A stretch of 64,000 nt of DNA from Himantopus leucocephalus (Eukaryota; Chordata; Aves; Charadriiformes; Recurvirostridae), in assembly GCA_003993805.1 (NCBI GenBank), contig RSEF01000002.1, forward strand, positions 90,592,981 to 90,656,980. Direction: 5' to 3'. How positions within the stretch are numbered: the stretch's first letter is position 1; each line of letters starts with the position of its first letter. The notes beneath the pieces are model-generated. The model was given only the letters and a program-made list of their open reading frames with translations, searched no databases and was not told where the DNA came from. The position numbers and the translations under genes were made by a program. Positions 12,565-24,215 of the stretch are shown piece after piece.

Positions 12565-14599
12565 GCTTTGAAAATTGGAAGAAGGAAAGAAATCTAAACA
12601 CTTTATGAACTCTTAAGCCAAATAAAACTTTCATACAGCTTTTATTTATGATAGAATGAGTCCTGTATTGTAAGAAACAACAGTAGGAACACATTTTGAT
12701 ATTACTTGCAAATACATTAGCATGTCTCAAGAATTTTTTTCTTCTTTTCAGTGTAGCTATGTCCACTAACATGGTATTCTTTTTCTTCCCTTCCTGGCCA
12801 TTCTGTCTGTCTTGATGGAAATCCTCAGAATTTTTTTATTTGCTTTTCCTTTAGTACCATTCCAGCCCATAAAGTCTAGGTTATGATCACCATTTTGATG
12901 GATGCGTGATGAAGGCTTAATGGGTCTTCCTTGGGGCCCTGTTAAATTTGCTTCTTTGCTGTGGTGGGAAGCTTCAAGGATTCAGCTTTCTCTCTCACTG
13001 CACTTTCAGCCCTTGGCAGATGTGAAAGACTATAATCTTGGACTGAATACAGCTTTGTCAGATGGCAGTACAAAATTCTGCTATGAAGGGTATGGGTGAA
13101 CTCCAGGAAGATGATAATGCGAAACATAAAAGCTTCATAGGGATATAAAAAGTGACACATGCTGCTTCTAATGTGTGAGACTTGATTCATTTTTCCAGCT
13201 CTTGTGCAAGCCTGTTACAAAACGCTCATCCAAAATGTCTTCTCGCTACAAATGTTGGTGTTTGGGTTTCTGCTCCCGGCTGTTGACCCCTGACTATATT
13301 TATCTATGTTTAAACAGATTTAAAGTAACCTCAAATGTTTCTCAGTAGAATAATAAATGTTGGACTTTAGAAAGGCCTTTTTGTTGCAAGTGGCAAATTT
13401 CTGAATAATGCCAAGAAGGGTGTTAGCTGTAAAGAACAAACTGAAGTGCAATTTCCAAAAATTTAGCATCTTAGGTTCTATAGATGTAGTTTGTATGAGA
13501 TAGATGTGTTAGCAGTTGTGCCTGTTAAAAACCTAATTTCAGACAACTCCTGCCAACTGAGTCAATTACTCTAAATTGTGAATGGATTATGTTTTAATGC
13601 TTTCTCCAGTATTCCCCATTATACTTAATGTTTTTTTAAAAATTCACAGAAGCATTTCCATGTTAGATACAGCTGGCCAGTCCTCTGGGAACAACATTTT
13701 GAATACTATCCTTCATTCTAGGGCCATCTGGACAGACTTCTCATAGCTGACAAAGCCATAGCAATTTTTCAAGTGCTGGACACATCAAGTCTTTGCTCAG
13801 ATTATATCAGCAAGCCATCTGATTAAATTACCCAACAATTAATCCATTTGTTATAGCAGAGTTAGAATGGAAAATGTGTTGGCAAGCTGTTTACACTTCA
13901 CCTTTTTTTTTAAAGGTTGATTGAGAATATTTTGTTGCTTTTCTCAAACTCACACATGTAGATTTCTTAAATGGAAGAGAGAGGATTAAGTTTAAAAATC
14001 TCATCAATATTTCAGCCTTCAGTGGAAACAGTGTTATCGTGCTAACAGATATACTAGCAGTAAGTCTCTTACATGCCATAAAATATACAAGTGAATATAG
14101 TTTTTATTCCTGTTGACTAGAAAACAAATTTCTTTTGTACATGAAAAATGTATTAAGGCAGTGGATGTGTATTCGTGTAATATAGCTATTAGTTTATCTA
14201 CCCAGAGGAAAGCTTGAAGAAAAGAGTTCTTACAACTTTAAAAACACACAGATTGAGTGTTCAGAAATGAACAATATGGTTGCACTCTCATAAAACTTTG
14301 TGCAACATTAATTCAGCCTTACTGTGCGTTTACATTACAGTGCCTTTTTTTTTTTTTTTGGTAATTTTTTACTATTTTTTCCNTATGTTTTCCACAGGAC
14401 ACTGCATCATATCTGTGTACCTGTTCATTCAATGAGCAGCAGCTAATTAAAATTTCATATTCTTCTCTTTCCCTACTATATGATCTGTGTACTCTTTTTG
14501 CCAGACATTTTTCAAACCCATCTCTAAACACAGAATTATTAGCATTTGTTGGAGCAGCGCTTCATAAATATCAACATCTATGTTTTTCACAGTCCTTCC

Positions 14600-14920
14600 A
14601 TGCTCAGTATATAAATGAGGATTGGCCAGGGTGTGGGAATCTGCAATCACTGCTTGGGTCAGGCTGGGCAACCAATTCATCAGGCGATGAGAGTGACTTG
14701 TGTCTTGTATATTCTTTTGCTATCCATTATTATTATTGTTGTTGATGTTATTTTCCTTTTTGGTTATTATTCTATTAAACTGTCTTTATCTCTACCCACG
14801 AGGGTTTTTTTTCCCTTTCCCCTCCTTTTCTCCCTCTTCTCCCTGCCCTTCTCAGGGGGGGAGGCGGAGTGAGAGAGAGGTTGCGTGGTCCTAGTTGCTG
14901 GCTGGGGTTAAACCACGACA
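14600..14920 (+). mobile_element. Endogenous retroviral LTR fragment (ERVL-like)
   Basis: The 3' end, GGCTGGGGTTAAACCACGACA, finishes in the CA expected at an LTR terminus and matches the abundant bird LTR end I recall. Before it lie a G-rich/purine block (about 14856-14880), a pyrimidine-rich stretch, an ATTAAA polyadenylation signal (14774-14779) followed by CTGTCTTTATCTC, and a TATA-like TATATAAAT at 14608-14616. No internal retroviral genes flank it and I found no second LTR or clear target-site duplication. It is therefore a solo or truncated LTR, and the left boundary is uncertain. Confidence 0.75.
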
Positions 14921-16886
14921 CCCTGGAAAAACCACAATCAATTACAAAATAACGAAACAAAACCTATGAATTCCATATGAATATGGAAGACAGATTTTAT
15001 AATTTATTTGGGATGTGTGTTTGTTTGTTTGTGTCTAATCAAGTTTATCTGTTCAGCAACACTGAAGTTATTCTGAATAATTGCAGAAGGAATTCACATT
15101 TTGCAAGTGAAAGTATATTTGCATTTGATTTTAGCATTTTTTAAAAAACAAAGCAACTATTTCAAATTTAATAAACTTTTTTTTCTTCCTATGTATTGTC
15201 TTTACCTGCCACTTAATAGGTGGAATAATTAAGTTTATTGTGTGATTTAAAATTATCTTAAACTTTAATGTATTTGTTTTAATAATTTTATTTCATTTTC
15301 TGTTTCTTTTTCCAATGTTTTTCAAAGTGGTTTTTTTTTAATCTTGTTCAAGTTTTGTTCTCTTTGTAAATTGTACTTGTGTCTAGGGCTGTGAGGGGAA
15401 TGACCTGAATCTGTATCCCATGCTTCAGCAATCATACTGGAATAACTAAGTTAGCTTCTCTAGATGAGGCTTATTCACTTAGGGAAAGTAGAAACACATC
15501 TGTTTGCAAATGAATGTAAACCAAAGCAGAGGGGTAAACAGCACAGTAGCAAATTATTCCCTCTCTTTGATTTGTGGCATATATTCTGAAAGATGCAGTT
15601 CCTTGCAGACATTAAGTGCCAATGTTCTCTTTATTATTTTTTATTTTGTTATCCGATAACGTCATTTTGAAGTAATCTTTTGATCAATCAGACTACTGCA
15701 TACATAAAGTATGCACATTATATTTCCACCAAACTTTCTGGGAGCTGTAATTTTTTGATGTATATATATAGCACAACATTCTCTAGGAAATTTAATCGCT
15801 GATTAGTGGAAAAAAGCATATGGATGATTAGATGCTTTTCTTATTCATCAAGGTTTAGGAAATAAGGCCATGTTCTTGATTTCCTGATGTTACATTCACC
15901 AGTTTTGATTGGGGGAGAGAAAGGATGAGAAAGGGGCTTGGGGAAGAGTGTGATTCAAGGAACTGGTCATTCTGGACCCTCCTGTAAGTTAAAACAGTGG
16001 CTTCCAGGTTTGGTTTTGTCCATTATTGGACAAGCAAACTCTTAAGTGTTTTAAACGAAAATACAGATTAATTGCTTTTAAAGCAAATAGAAGTCTGCTG
16101 ATAATGGACTTGCTTTCTCACCCATCACAGAAAACAGGTTTTCATGGGTCAAGCTTCAAAAAACACTCGATTAGTACCTCTAGGGACCCCTTGTGCCCAG
16201 TCAAGTGTAGGCTCAGCTGTGTGGCCACAAGCATTGTGTTGCAGCAACTTCTTGTCCCCATTCAAATCTCTGAACCACGACCTCTGAGAAATGGACAGAA
16301 GAGAACTTTGAGAAGTTAGTATTACTTGATCTGCCTCAAATGGCAACTCCTCTACTTTGTATTTCTGAGAATTTTCATCCTTCGGGCAACTAAATCCACT
16401 TCCATTCCCATTGCAAGGCTATAAAAAGCACCAGGAAAGCAGCTAGGGGACTTCATATCACTATAGATCTGGCTACACTTTATTCCAGTGCATGACTGCA
16501 GCTCGTGTGGACACATATCTGGAGTAGCTTTATATTATGTGTTTTTGTACTGCTGGTGGTGTGGCTTTGGACCTGTATCGTGGGCTGCAAAACCCTTTTG
16601 AGAAGTGAGGCACTATTTGGGTGATTAGCCCAGGCTGACCTCCTCTCTGTGGCATTTGTGCTGAAACAACCGTGAGGGCAGATTAAAGACACAGTATTCT
16701 CTCTCTGACAGCGGCCAGGAGGGAAAAGTACAGGAACAAGATAAGCACATGAAGTTACTTTTCCACATTACTCAACCACCCTTCAGCAATTTGTTGCTTA
16801 GAGGCTTCCTAAGTCAGAGGCAGTCTTAGTGCATTTTTCCCCCCCTCTTAATGTCTCTAATCTCTTATTCAACTCCTGTCAAGTTC

Positions 16887-17215
16887 TGGCATCCAGCATA
16901 TCCTGTGTCAATGAGTTGTACAGTTTCCCTATGTTCTTTAAAGAGAATTACTTCCTCTTACTGATTTTTGCATTGCCTTCCCTATAATGTAATTTGGTGC
17001 CCCCTGTTCCTGCATGAGAAACACAGGAGAGTGAAGAATCATTCCTTAGTTACATTCCTTCCGCCAGTCATGATTCTGGGCTCTGTAAAAACACTGTTCT
17101 ACCACCTCATCATCTTTCTTTGATGCTGGAAAGTTTTAGCCTATTTAGTAATTCCTGATATGGAACTTGTTCCATTCCTTGTCGCCATTTTATGATCCTT
17201 TTGTTCCCTTGTTAT
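16887..17215 (-). mobile_element. Ancient CR1/L3-type LINE 3'-region fragment
   Basis: On the + strand, eroded blocks appear in the order I recall for the reverse complement of old amniote CR1 3' regions: AATGAGTTGTACAG, ATTACTTCCTCTTACTG, AATTTGGTGCCCCCTGTTCC, a CCAGTCATGATT block, then GATATGGAACTTGTTCCATT and TTGTCGCC. It is much more diverged than the other CR1 copies here, so the insertion is old. The boundaries are approximate. Confidence 0.65.
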
Positions 17216-19239
17216 TTGAGCCGCTCAGCTAGCTTGAGGACCTGTGTAATTAAAGGTGTGGAGTTCTTGGATGTATTTTGTAGCCATTGCTAAGCTCATG
17301 CTTCTGCAGTTGATGCTGTTGTTAATACTCAAGTTAATTAGTTTACAATCAGTCTGGGAATTTATATTTTAGTTTCAGTCTCATGGTGGCACTTTAGGAG
17401 GTAAAACACTCGATAAGTAATACTTCCAGGACTGCTAATGAGGAGAAAATCAAGCGTGAACAACTAGTTTGACTGAGGGAGAAGTGGAAGGATTGAGAGG
17501 AAAAACATTTTTTTGTCAGAATATGTGTTCTTGTGCGTGTGTACACACAAATAAAAATGCAGGTGTTGTTAAAGTAATGTGGTAGAAATTAGCAGTGGAA
17601 AATATCTTTCTTTTGCAGCATATGGCTGCTGAACAGGTGTGCTGGCTCAACTTATGCCATTTTAATGGTAATGTTTTCCTCCTTAGGTCTTGAACTATCA
17701 GGTGCTAAGGGTTTGATCCTAACAGTGCTAATCAAACCAGATTGTGCTTTTTTCTGTAATTCAGCTTTGGGTTTCTGAAGTAATTATATTGTCTGAATCA
17801 GAGAGGAAAACAGAATGAAAAAGACGGTCAACTGAATTTCCAATGCCTCAGTTCGCTGCTGAAAGCAGCTTGCTCGTTATAGCAAGGGGAAATGTTTATT
17901 GCTTATCAGCTTACTCTATATGGGGGGTTCTTGTACTAAAATGAATTATAAAATCAAGGTATAGAAGCATCATAATTTGACTAGCCAAAAGAAAAAATCT
18001 TTTAAAGCTTTTTATTTGTACCTTGCTGGTGTTTATGCCATTCGCAATTTAGAATTAAACCAAAGTTGCACAGACTTCTCTGTCTTTGCTAATCAGAATT
18101 TTGATTCATTTTCTTTGGAAACTTCATTGCATACAATTTCATTTTATGAGACTGTTGAACATCTCCAGAAGCCAGCATTTTTTTAAACTGTAATTCAATG
18201 GTGGCTGTGTAGAGATGCCAGAAAACTGATCAGAATCAATGATCTCTCATAAAATGTTGCCTCAGGTTGGCTGTCAAGTAAATTGAACACCCTTGTTAAC
18301 TGCATCCATCTTTGTAACATCTTTTTTTATTGTCATATGTATTTTTTCGGGGATGATGTTATGCATTTAAAACATTTAATTAGAGATCTATTATGTGTTA
18401 GTAAATCATTGCAAAGGAAATCAGCCAGCTACTGCTTTGGATTCCACCTTATTCTGGATCTCTTTGGTGTAACAGCACTGTTCATCTGTCAGCTCTTATT
18501 GCTTAGTGAATATTTGATACCTTGCAGCTTGGCCCTGATAGGGTTTAATTCATATAATGTCCTTCAGGAACCAACAAACAGGACACTGCATCAGGAGCAG
18601 TGTCTTACTCCATTTCAAGCAATTCAGTGTTTGCATTTGACTGAAAAAAAACCACCAACGAACCAACCAAAGACCAAAAACCCTGCAATAATTTATTTGT
18701 AATGCGAATTTTCATACAGTGCAACTTCTTATGCAGAAGCTGTTGCTGTCATACCGAAAATGTAGCAACTATGGTTTCATTCTACACAAAGAGACAGCAT
18801 TCTTGTCTGAAGAGATCCTCAGAAATTATATTTTGAATTCATGTGAAATTCTTAATAGAATAACATCTGCAGTCTAGAATTTTTCATTGCGGAAACTTGC
18901 ACTGCTTTGAAATCAGTGAAGACTTTATTGCTTTGCACCAACAGAGGTTCTAGTCCAACACAAAATAGAAGTTAAACCCCTTACATTGCTATGCACGTAT
19001 TATAGATGAGGAACATGTGGTGCTTCATGTGAAGTATTTTGCTGGGAGTTGCTCAGACAGTGGTTAAACTGGACATATGTCTCAGAATAGACCTTTCTAT
19101 TTTTTATTACACTTTGACATTCCATAGACATTTTTTTTTCTATATTGGAAAAGGGCAGCATCACAGAGTGTGCTGTGATACATACTTCTGCTTTGATCAC
19201 ATGAAAATGTGCTTCACACCTGTCAGATCCAATTAACCC

Positions 19240-19760
19240 AGCTGCTACCCTGAATCACAAGCTGTCCGCAGAAAAGACATGGAAGAGGAGGGTATTGGCA
19301 CAAGGGAGTAATACAGGTGATAGTCGTTAGAAACCCAAGAACTGTAGTAAAGGATTTGGCGATGAGTAATTGTGGAGTTGGAGAATGAAGAAAAGCAAGT
19401 AATGCTGGAATGAAGAGTGCGGGAGTGGTGGTCAGAGGGAAGATGGAGGAAATGGCTGGTTTCTTGGGGGACGTGGGCAATGCAGCCCGAGCTGCCTGTC
19501 CCTCTCCCAGCTCTCCCTTTCCATTGCTTATCGGCAACAGGGAACAGCAGCAGCAGAGGAAAGCTCTTCCGACTTGGCTCCTGCTGCTCTTTTTTCCCTA
19601 GCAATTAAGCAAGAAGGTGAACCCAAAGGGTTCATATCTGCCAAGAAGGACTGGGAGGGGAGTGACGCAGCAGCAGCCACCCCATACCACCCCATCTCTC
19701 TGCTGAGCTCTGCCCTTCCACCTTGCTCTGGGAACTGGTGCCACATAACTTCTAACGCTT
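19240..19760. other. GC-richer intronic island, unidentified
   Basis: This stretch is clearly richer in G/C than its flanks and carries overlapping ORFs of about 60-120 codons on both strands. That pattern comes from low stop-codon density in GC-rich DNA, not coding. It contains a few CAGCAG runs. I could not assign it to a repeat family. Confidence 0.4.
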
Positions 19761-20495
19761 AAACAATGTGCATAAAAATGCAGTTGCCATTTCAGTGTTT
19801 ATGGCTTTATTGCAACTTCCCCGACTACATATTAGCAGTGAGTAAATCTAATAAAAAATAATGTGTTGGTTAGATTGCCTGTACTTAACTTTTATCACAC
19901 GTATGTTGAGAAAGAGAAGTTCATTTCCGAAATTATTCTGAGACAGATTGTGTGGCCATAGAGCTAAAGGAAATTCATTAACTTTACCATCTCTCTAAAT
20001 ACCCATATAGTTGCCTTTGTGTATCTGTAAAACACAATTGTACTCACATTGCTAAAATAAAAGCTGTGCAGCTTTGTTAAAAGATTTGAAAAATAGTGCT
20101 ACATGCCCATTTCTCAGAAAAGTTAAAGGATTTTTTTTCTTCTGTATTTGTGATTGGTAATCTTCGTTTTTTTGCTAACCATTCAAAGCAATATAGTAAT
20201 TAAATCATACTTTAGTTAGCATAAGTTCAGGTACGTTGGACAGTGAAATATCCTGTATTAATTAAAACGTAGGCATATTTTTTTGTTGTTGTTTCTCTTC
20301 ATTATCATTACTTTAACAAATTTCTCACTGAAATTCTATTGTTCAATAGTATAATACTAAAATCACAGTGATAATACAGCAGGCTTACATGATGTTATTT
20401 GACATAATTGCTATAGGAAAATCAATTGAAACAAATGATCTGCCTGTCTTCATAGTGTAGACAAATAGATTTATGTTTCTGTGTATCATTCTCAG

Positions 20496-20601
20496 GTTTG
20501 GAGATGGCTATTCTGTCAAGGTTTGGCTTAGTAAAGAAATAAGCTATCGAAGAATGATTTTGGACCGTCTACAGCTGCATTTTCCTGGAACACAGTTTAA
20601 G
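20496..20601 (+). CDS. ABCA13: ABCA13 exon (start of C-terminal tail)
   Basis: This exon is 106 nt. One base completes the split Arg codon and 35 codons follow, ending F-K at AAG|GTACAG. The acceptor is TATCATTCTCAG. It begins F-G-D-G-Y-S-V-K-V, the R-F-G-x-G-Y/F block that opens the C-terminal region after NBD2 in ABCA proteins. It continues through a less conserved stretch ([10 protein letters not shown]) and ends H-F-P-G-T-Q-F-K. If the following 875-bp intron were retained, the frame would stay open for 33 codons to a stop at 20700. I read that as chance in AT-rich DNA, not as an alternative end. Confidence 0.94.
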
Positions 20602-21476
20602 GTACAGCTAAAACTCCTCATCATAGTAATTGTTCTGTGCCCTGGTAAGAACGATCTATACACATTTGGATATATTGATCTTTTTGGAAAAAGTGTGTAG
20701 GAGCATCCCTTTTATTTTCCTGTTAAACAATTCCTAAAAATATAACTTGTGATAATGATTAAACCAACTCCAAACAGTCATTTAGGCAAATAAACAGGGA
20801 CTTTCTCTGAGGGAAAAATTCTTTTTGCTTTTATTGTTGATGAAGTTGAACTCACCTTTGTGTTCCCCTGAAGTGGGAGTGCAGTGTAGTCACTAAGAGT
20901 ATTTGCTTTGATTGCTTTCTGTTAAGGTCCATAGATGATAAGTCTCATTCTTTACTGAGATTCTTTCATTTGATACGAAGCCTTAAAAAAGACCTATAGT
21001 AACTAGATTTCAAGAAAAACTCTCAAAGGCCTTTAATTATTTTGTTTGGATTTTTTTTAACTTTGTCTGTGTTTAGGAAAAAAATCATGTAAATCTATGA
21101 CTACCTTGGATGGATATAACTGTTTGTGTATATGTTTATACATGTGTGTGCGTTCCCTCTGCCTTTTCCCAGACTGCATTGTAATAGCACTAGTCTGCTA
21201 AATTAAAAACCTGTAGCATAAAATTATCCTGAATTTATACATATTTTCTGAGATTAACAAAATGTCATCTCAGAACATGCACAAAATATGTACTCTGAAT
21301 ATGAACATTTCTTTGTGCTACCATGTAGACAAAATACATTCTTCTTTAAAAGCTTATATTTTCCATGTTAAACTGCAATGAGAGGCTATTGAAACTAGAC
21401 TGGTTATAAGGAGGTGTAACCTCACCATAATGTGCATTCACTTTCATCTGTCTCTATCATTTTTTCTTGTTTTAAG
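20602..21476 (+). other. ABCA13 intron (875 bp)
   Basis: It is bounded by GTACAG and TTTTAAG and is AT-rich. No repeats or genes were recognised. Confidence 0.9.
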
Positions 21477-21614
21477 GGACAGCATCTTAACCTGCTCGAG
21501 TACCATGTACCACGAAGTCAGGGGTGCTTAGCAGAGCTCTTCAGAATCCTAGAGAATCACAAAGCTTTTCTCCAAATCAAACACTACTCCATTAGCCAAA
21601 CCACATTAGAGCAG
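21477..21614 (+). CDS. ABCA13: ABCA13 penultimate exon (C-terminal regulatory segment)
   Basis: This exon is 138 nt, 46 codons, phase 0 at both ends. The acceptor is a good pyrimidine tract ending GTTTTAAG. It encodes [12 protein letters not shown], a segment with C-L-A-E-L-F, then [13 protein letters not shown]. The L-x-Y-x-V/L-P and S-x-S-Q-T-T-L-E/D-Q/E blocks are typical of the C-terminal cytosolic domain of ABCA1-like transporters. The C-L-A-E-L-F segment fits my recollection of ABCA13 better than ABCA12. The donor CAG|GTATTT is weak and is followed at once by about 75 nt of U-rich sequence. Read-through into the intron would add 34 Phe-rich codons before a stop at 21717-21719. Confidence 0.94.
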
Positions 21615-23153
21615 GTATTTTTTCTTTTTTTTTCTTCTTTTTCATTCTTTTTTCTTCTTTTCCTTTCATGTTGTTCTTTCTTCTTTTTCTTTACACATGC
21701 TGTGTATTGTAATTATTGATGCAGTAGAATACTGTATAATTTGCTGGATTACCCAAATGTATGCAGCAAGCCAGCAGTTCCAGGCCATCTCAGGTCTACA
21801 CAGTAATTTCATGAACCCTACTGCTTTTACACTGGAGGTTAGCACAGTAAAAGCATCACAATAAGCCACATATTGGTACTGTGTGGAAGCATAATCAGTA
21901 CTTAAATACATCTAGATCTGTGTGGGATGAGAAGGTGGGACTGTGAACTGTCACCTCTGCAGTCCAAAAGGTGGGATCTTACCAATGTCCTTGAAAAGGC
22001 TGAACCAATCTCTTCAAATTACAGTAAACTTTAGACTTACGGGACATTTTCATTTGAGAATTTTCTTTTACAATATCATGCTGCACATTAGAGAACAGTG
22101 GAAATGCACAAGCAGACAGAAGAGGTCCTACTTCTAAAGACTGTGAAATCCTGTTTGGGCAGAAAGAAGAATAGAATGATGTCAAGGATGGGGTTTCTGG
22201 GTGGTTGTGAGGTGTTAACAGCATCTTCATATGCAACTTCTTATTATGTATTCTACAAACTGAGGGAGTTGCATCTGGTCAAAATATTATTTTTCCATGA
22301 TAGATGGCGTGAACTTATTTTTTTTCCCGTGTGCAGATCATTAATGAAATATTCTGATCTGTACTGATCTATTAACTGCTTGTAAATGATCTATTCTCTG
22401 AATGGCTGAATATAAAGTAACTTCTTCCTGTTGATTGTTCAGGCATTGTTCACTCAAGCTTACTTTCTCACCATTATTCATGGTGATTCATCACCTCAGT
22501 CACCTATCATTGTTTCCTTTCTCTGACTTCATGTCAGTTTTAAACAGGAAAATACTTCTGAATAACAAACACCCTTATAATGCATTGCAAGTTTGTTTGC
22601 ATATGAATATGATCATTTGAATCAAGACTAGCCATCTTTCTGTTCCTTGCTGTCAAATAGTTGTGTGAATAAAAAGCAAATAAGCCTTTCTGTAGTAAGA
22701 TCTGTTTAAAAAAATATCAAGGGGGCCCATTGGTTGTTGAATCATCACTCTGCAATGTTCAGAAGTGTACTTTCACCTTGAAATATCCGGACCCTCATCT
22801 GTGATGGTTATTGACAGAAACATCAGGCTCAAGTTCCTTAGGTGTGACATTTCAATTAAAACAATGGTTTCCCACTAACTTCTGCAGCAGTAAAACATAA
22901 TATTCATACATTAGTAACTCATTTTACCATTACTTTTATAATTCATCAACCACTGTGTTAGCTGGAGAGGTGAAGAGGGATTATTTCTAGAGCTTAGAAA
23001 ACATATCTCTAGAGGGGTTCTCCCAATACCAACTATTAATTTTTGTGTCACAAAAGCTTAGGAAATCAACTGAAAAATATCATCAGCTATGTCTCCAAAG
23101 TTTCAGTTCAAGTACTGTTATTTTGAAAGTCCTACTTTTTTCATGTCTTACAG
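21615..23153 (+). other. ABCA13 last intron (1,539 bp)
   Basis: It is bounded by GTATTT and CTTACAG. It starts with a pyrimidine-rich tract (21616-21692). No mobile element was recognised. Confidence 0.9.
21616..21692 (+). promoter_or_regulatory. U-rich tract downstream of the penultimate-exon donor
   Basis: About 75 nt of almost pure T/C starts directly after the weak donor CAG|GTATTT. U-rich sequence just downstream of weak 5' splice sites is a known context for TIA1/TIAR-assisted U1 recruitment. A function here is inferred. Confidence 0.35.
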
Positions 23154-23240
23154 GTATTCATTAATTTTGCTACACAACAGCAAGGAGTCTCGCATTCTTC
23201 ACAAGAATCTTCTGTTCATCATGACCACCTGCCAGTCTAG
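23154..23240 (+). CDS. ABCA13: ABCA13 terminal coding exon
   Basis: This is the last coding stretch: 28 codons and a TAG stop (23238-23240), in phase 0 after a strong acceptor (pyrimidine tract ending GTCTTACAG). It opens with V-F-I-N-F-A. In ABCA1 the equivalent V-F-V-N-F-A motif near the C-terminus is known to matter for lipid efflux and apolipoprotein interaction; whether it has that role here is inference. The tail continues T-Q-Q-Q, then a Ser/Glu/His-rich stretch, ending H-H-D-H-L-P-V. The short His-rich end finishing L-P-hydrophobic is the main reason for choosing ABCA13 over ABCA12, whose tail as I recall it is Ser/Asp-rich. The exon is too short to appear as an independent ORF and was found by following the splice frame. 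Confidence 0.93.
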   Translation, partial: VFINFATQQQGVSHSSQESSVHHDHLPV

Positions 23241-24215
23241 GCTCAGAATAGGGTACAGCTTCAGCGGCATATATGTGTGTGTATGTTTGTGTATGTATAA
23301 ACACATTTTACATGCAATAACTTCTTAGCTGTTAACAATTTGTGTGGGAGAAACAAATAGTAGAAGCAGCAATGAGTTTCCATTTGTAGGCTAGAAGGAA
23401 TGCTACCAGTTCTCAGTAAACCAAGAAACTGGTTACCTGCAGACCAAAAATCTGCCAAAAAGTAATGCTTTTTAATTAACTGGAAATTTATAATATAAAT
23501 GGCCTAATTAATGCAGATTTACGTTAAAAAAAAAAAAGAAAAAAGAAAAAAGCTGATCTGAAATGTCACAGTGTACAGTAGATTTTTTTTGTGGTGGATC
23601 TGCCTTCATTTGACTACAGTAATCTCTTGCATGCACACTTAACATCTAATTTTTACATGACAATACAGGAAAAAAGCATTGAATGGTAGCAATAGCTAGA
23701 CTATCACCCAATAGTTGTATTTAATAGCACAAATTAAGAGCCTTTTGCCTTCTGTATTAATTCAGTTCTGTGTTGTGACAAGCTAAATTAGCCTTTTTAT
23801 TGTATAAAGGATGCACTATATTCCGTAAGGTTTTATGTTAAAGAGGTTATTAGTGTACTAGTCTGCCTCCCAGTTATCTTAAGTAAATTTAACAAGGTTT
23901 CATAAATCATACTTGACAATGAGTTTTTCCCTTATGCCTGCAGGTTGCTCTTGGAGGAATTCTCAAGTACCTTTTTAAAGATCTATTTTCTTTTTCTCAT
24001 CTTTTTGTTTCTTTTTTCCAAAAAGAATGTCAAAATTCCCTTTAATAGGCATGTTAAAAGATAATAAGATAAACATTCAGACATTGATCAATAAACTGTT
24101 CAATAAATGTATATTATGATGCTAGATATTTCAGACAAGGCCATGCCACAGCCTTCAGCTTATATGTGCATAAAAGAAGTGAACATTTAATGAATAAAAT
24201 CTCCATGTGTATTGC
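23241..24215 (+). other. ABCA13: ABCA13 3' UTR (extent inferred)
   Basis: This follows the TAG stop. I see no canonical AATAAA until 24090, which suggests a UTR of roughly 0.9-1.0 kb. An A-rich run lies near 23526-23551. The end point is inferred from polyadenylation hexamers only. Confidence 0.45.
24090..24198 (+). promoter_or_regulatory. Cluster of polyadenylation signals
   Basis: AATAAA occurs at 24090-24095, 24102-24107 and 24193-24198. The last is followed at once by a GU-rich stretch (TGTGTATTGCGGTG, from 24206), the layout expected of a cleavage site. This is the best candidate for the end of the ABCA13 transcript. Confidence 0.45.

Larger units (their letters stand above)
8896..20495 (+). 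other. ABCA13 long intron (11.6 kb)
   Basis: It is bounded by GTATTA and TTCTCAG. It holds an artefactual tandem block (12233-12564), a CTCF-like motif (11942-11957), an LTR fragment (about 14600-14920), an ancient CR1 fragment (about 16887-17215) and a GC-richer stretch at 19240-19760. No coding exon of ABCA13 is missing here: the flanking exons join in frame (split Arg codon AG|G). Confidence 0.88.

Noticed and set aside
18283..18702. 139-codon + strand ORF, the longest in the window
   Set aside because: It starts at a TTG, is inside an ABCA13 intron, is Leu/Phe/Ile-rich as expected of AT-rich chance ORFs, and ends in a low-complexity Pro/Lys/Asn tail. No family was recognised.
19245..19604. 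119-codon minus-strand ORF overlapping several others
   Set aside because: Five or more overlapping ORFs on both strands show low stop density from GC-rich composition, not coding.
20473..20700. A continuous 75-codon ORF as a separate small gene
   Set aside because: It is the ABCA13 exon 20496-20601 with intronic read-through on both sides; the splice sites and reading frame explain it.
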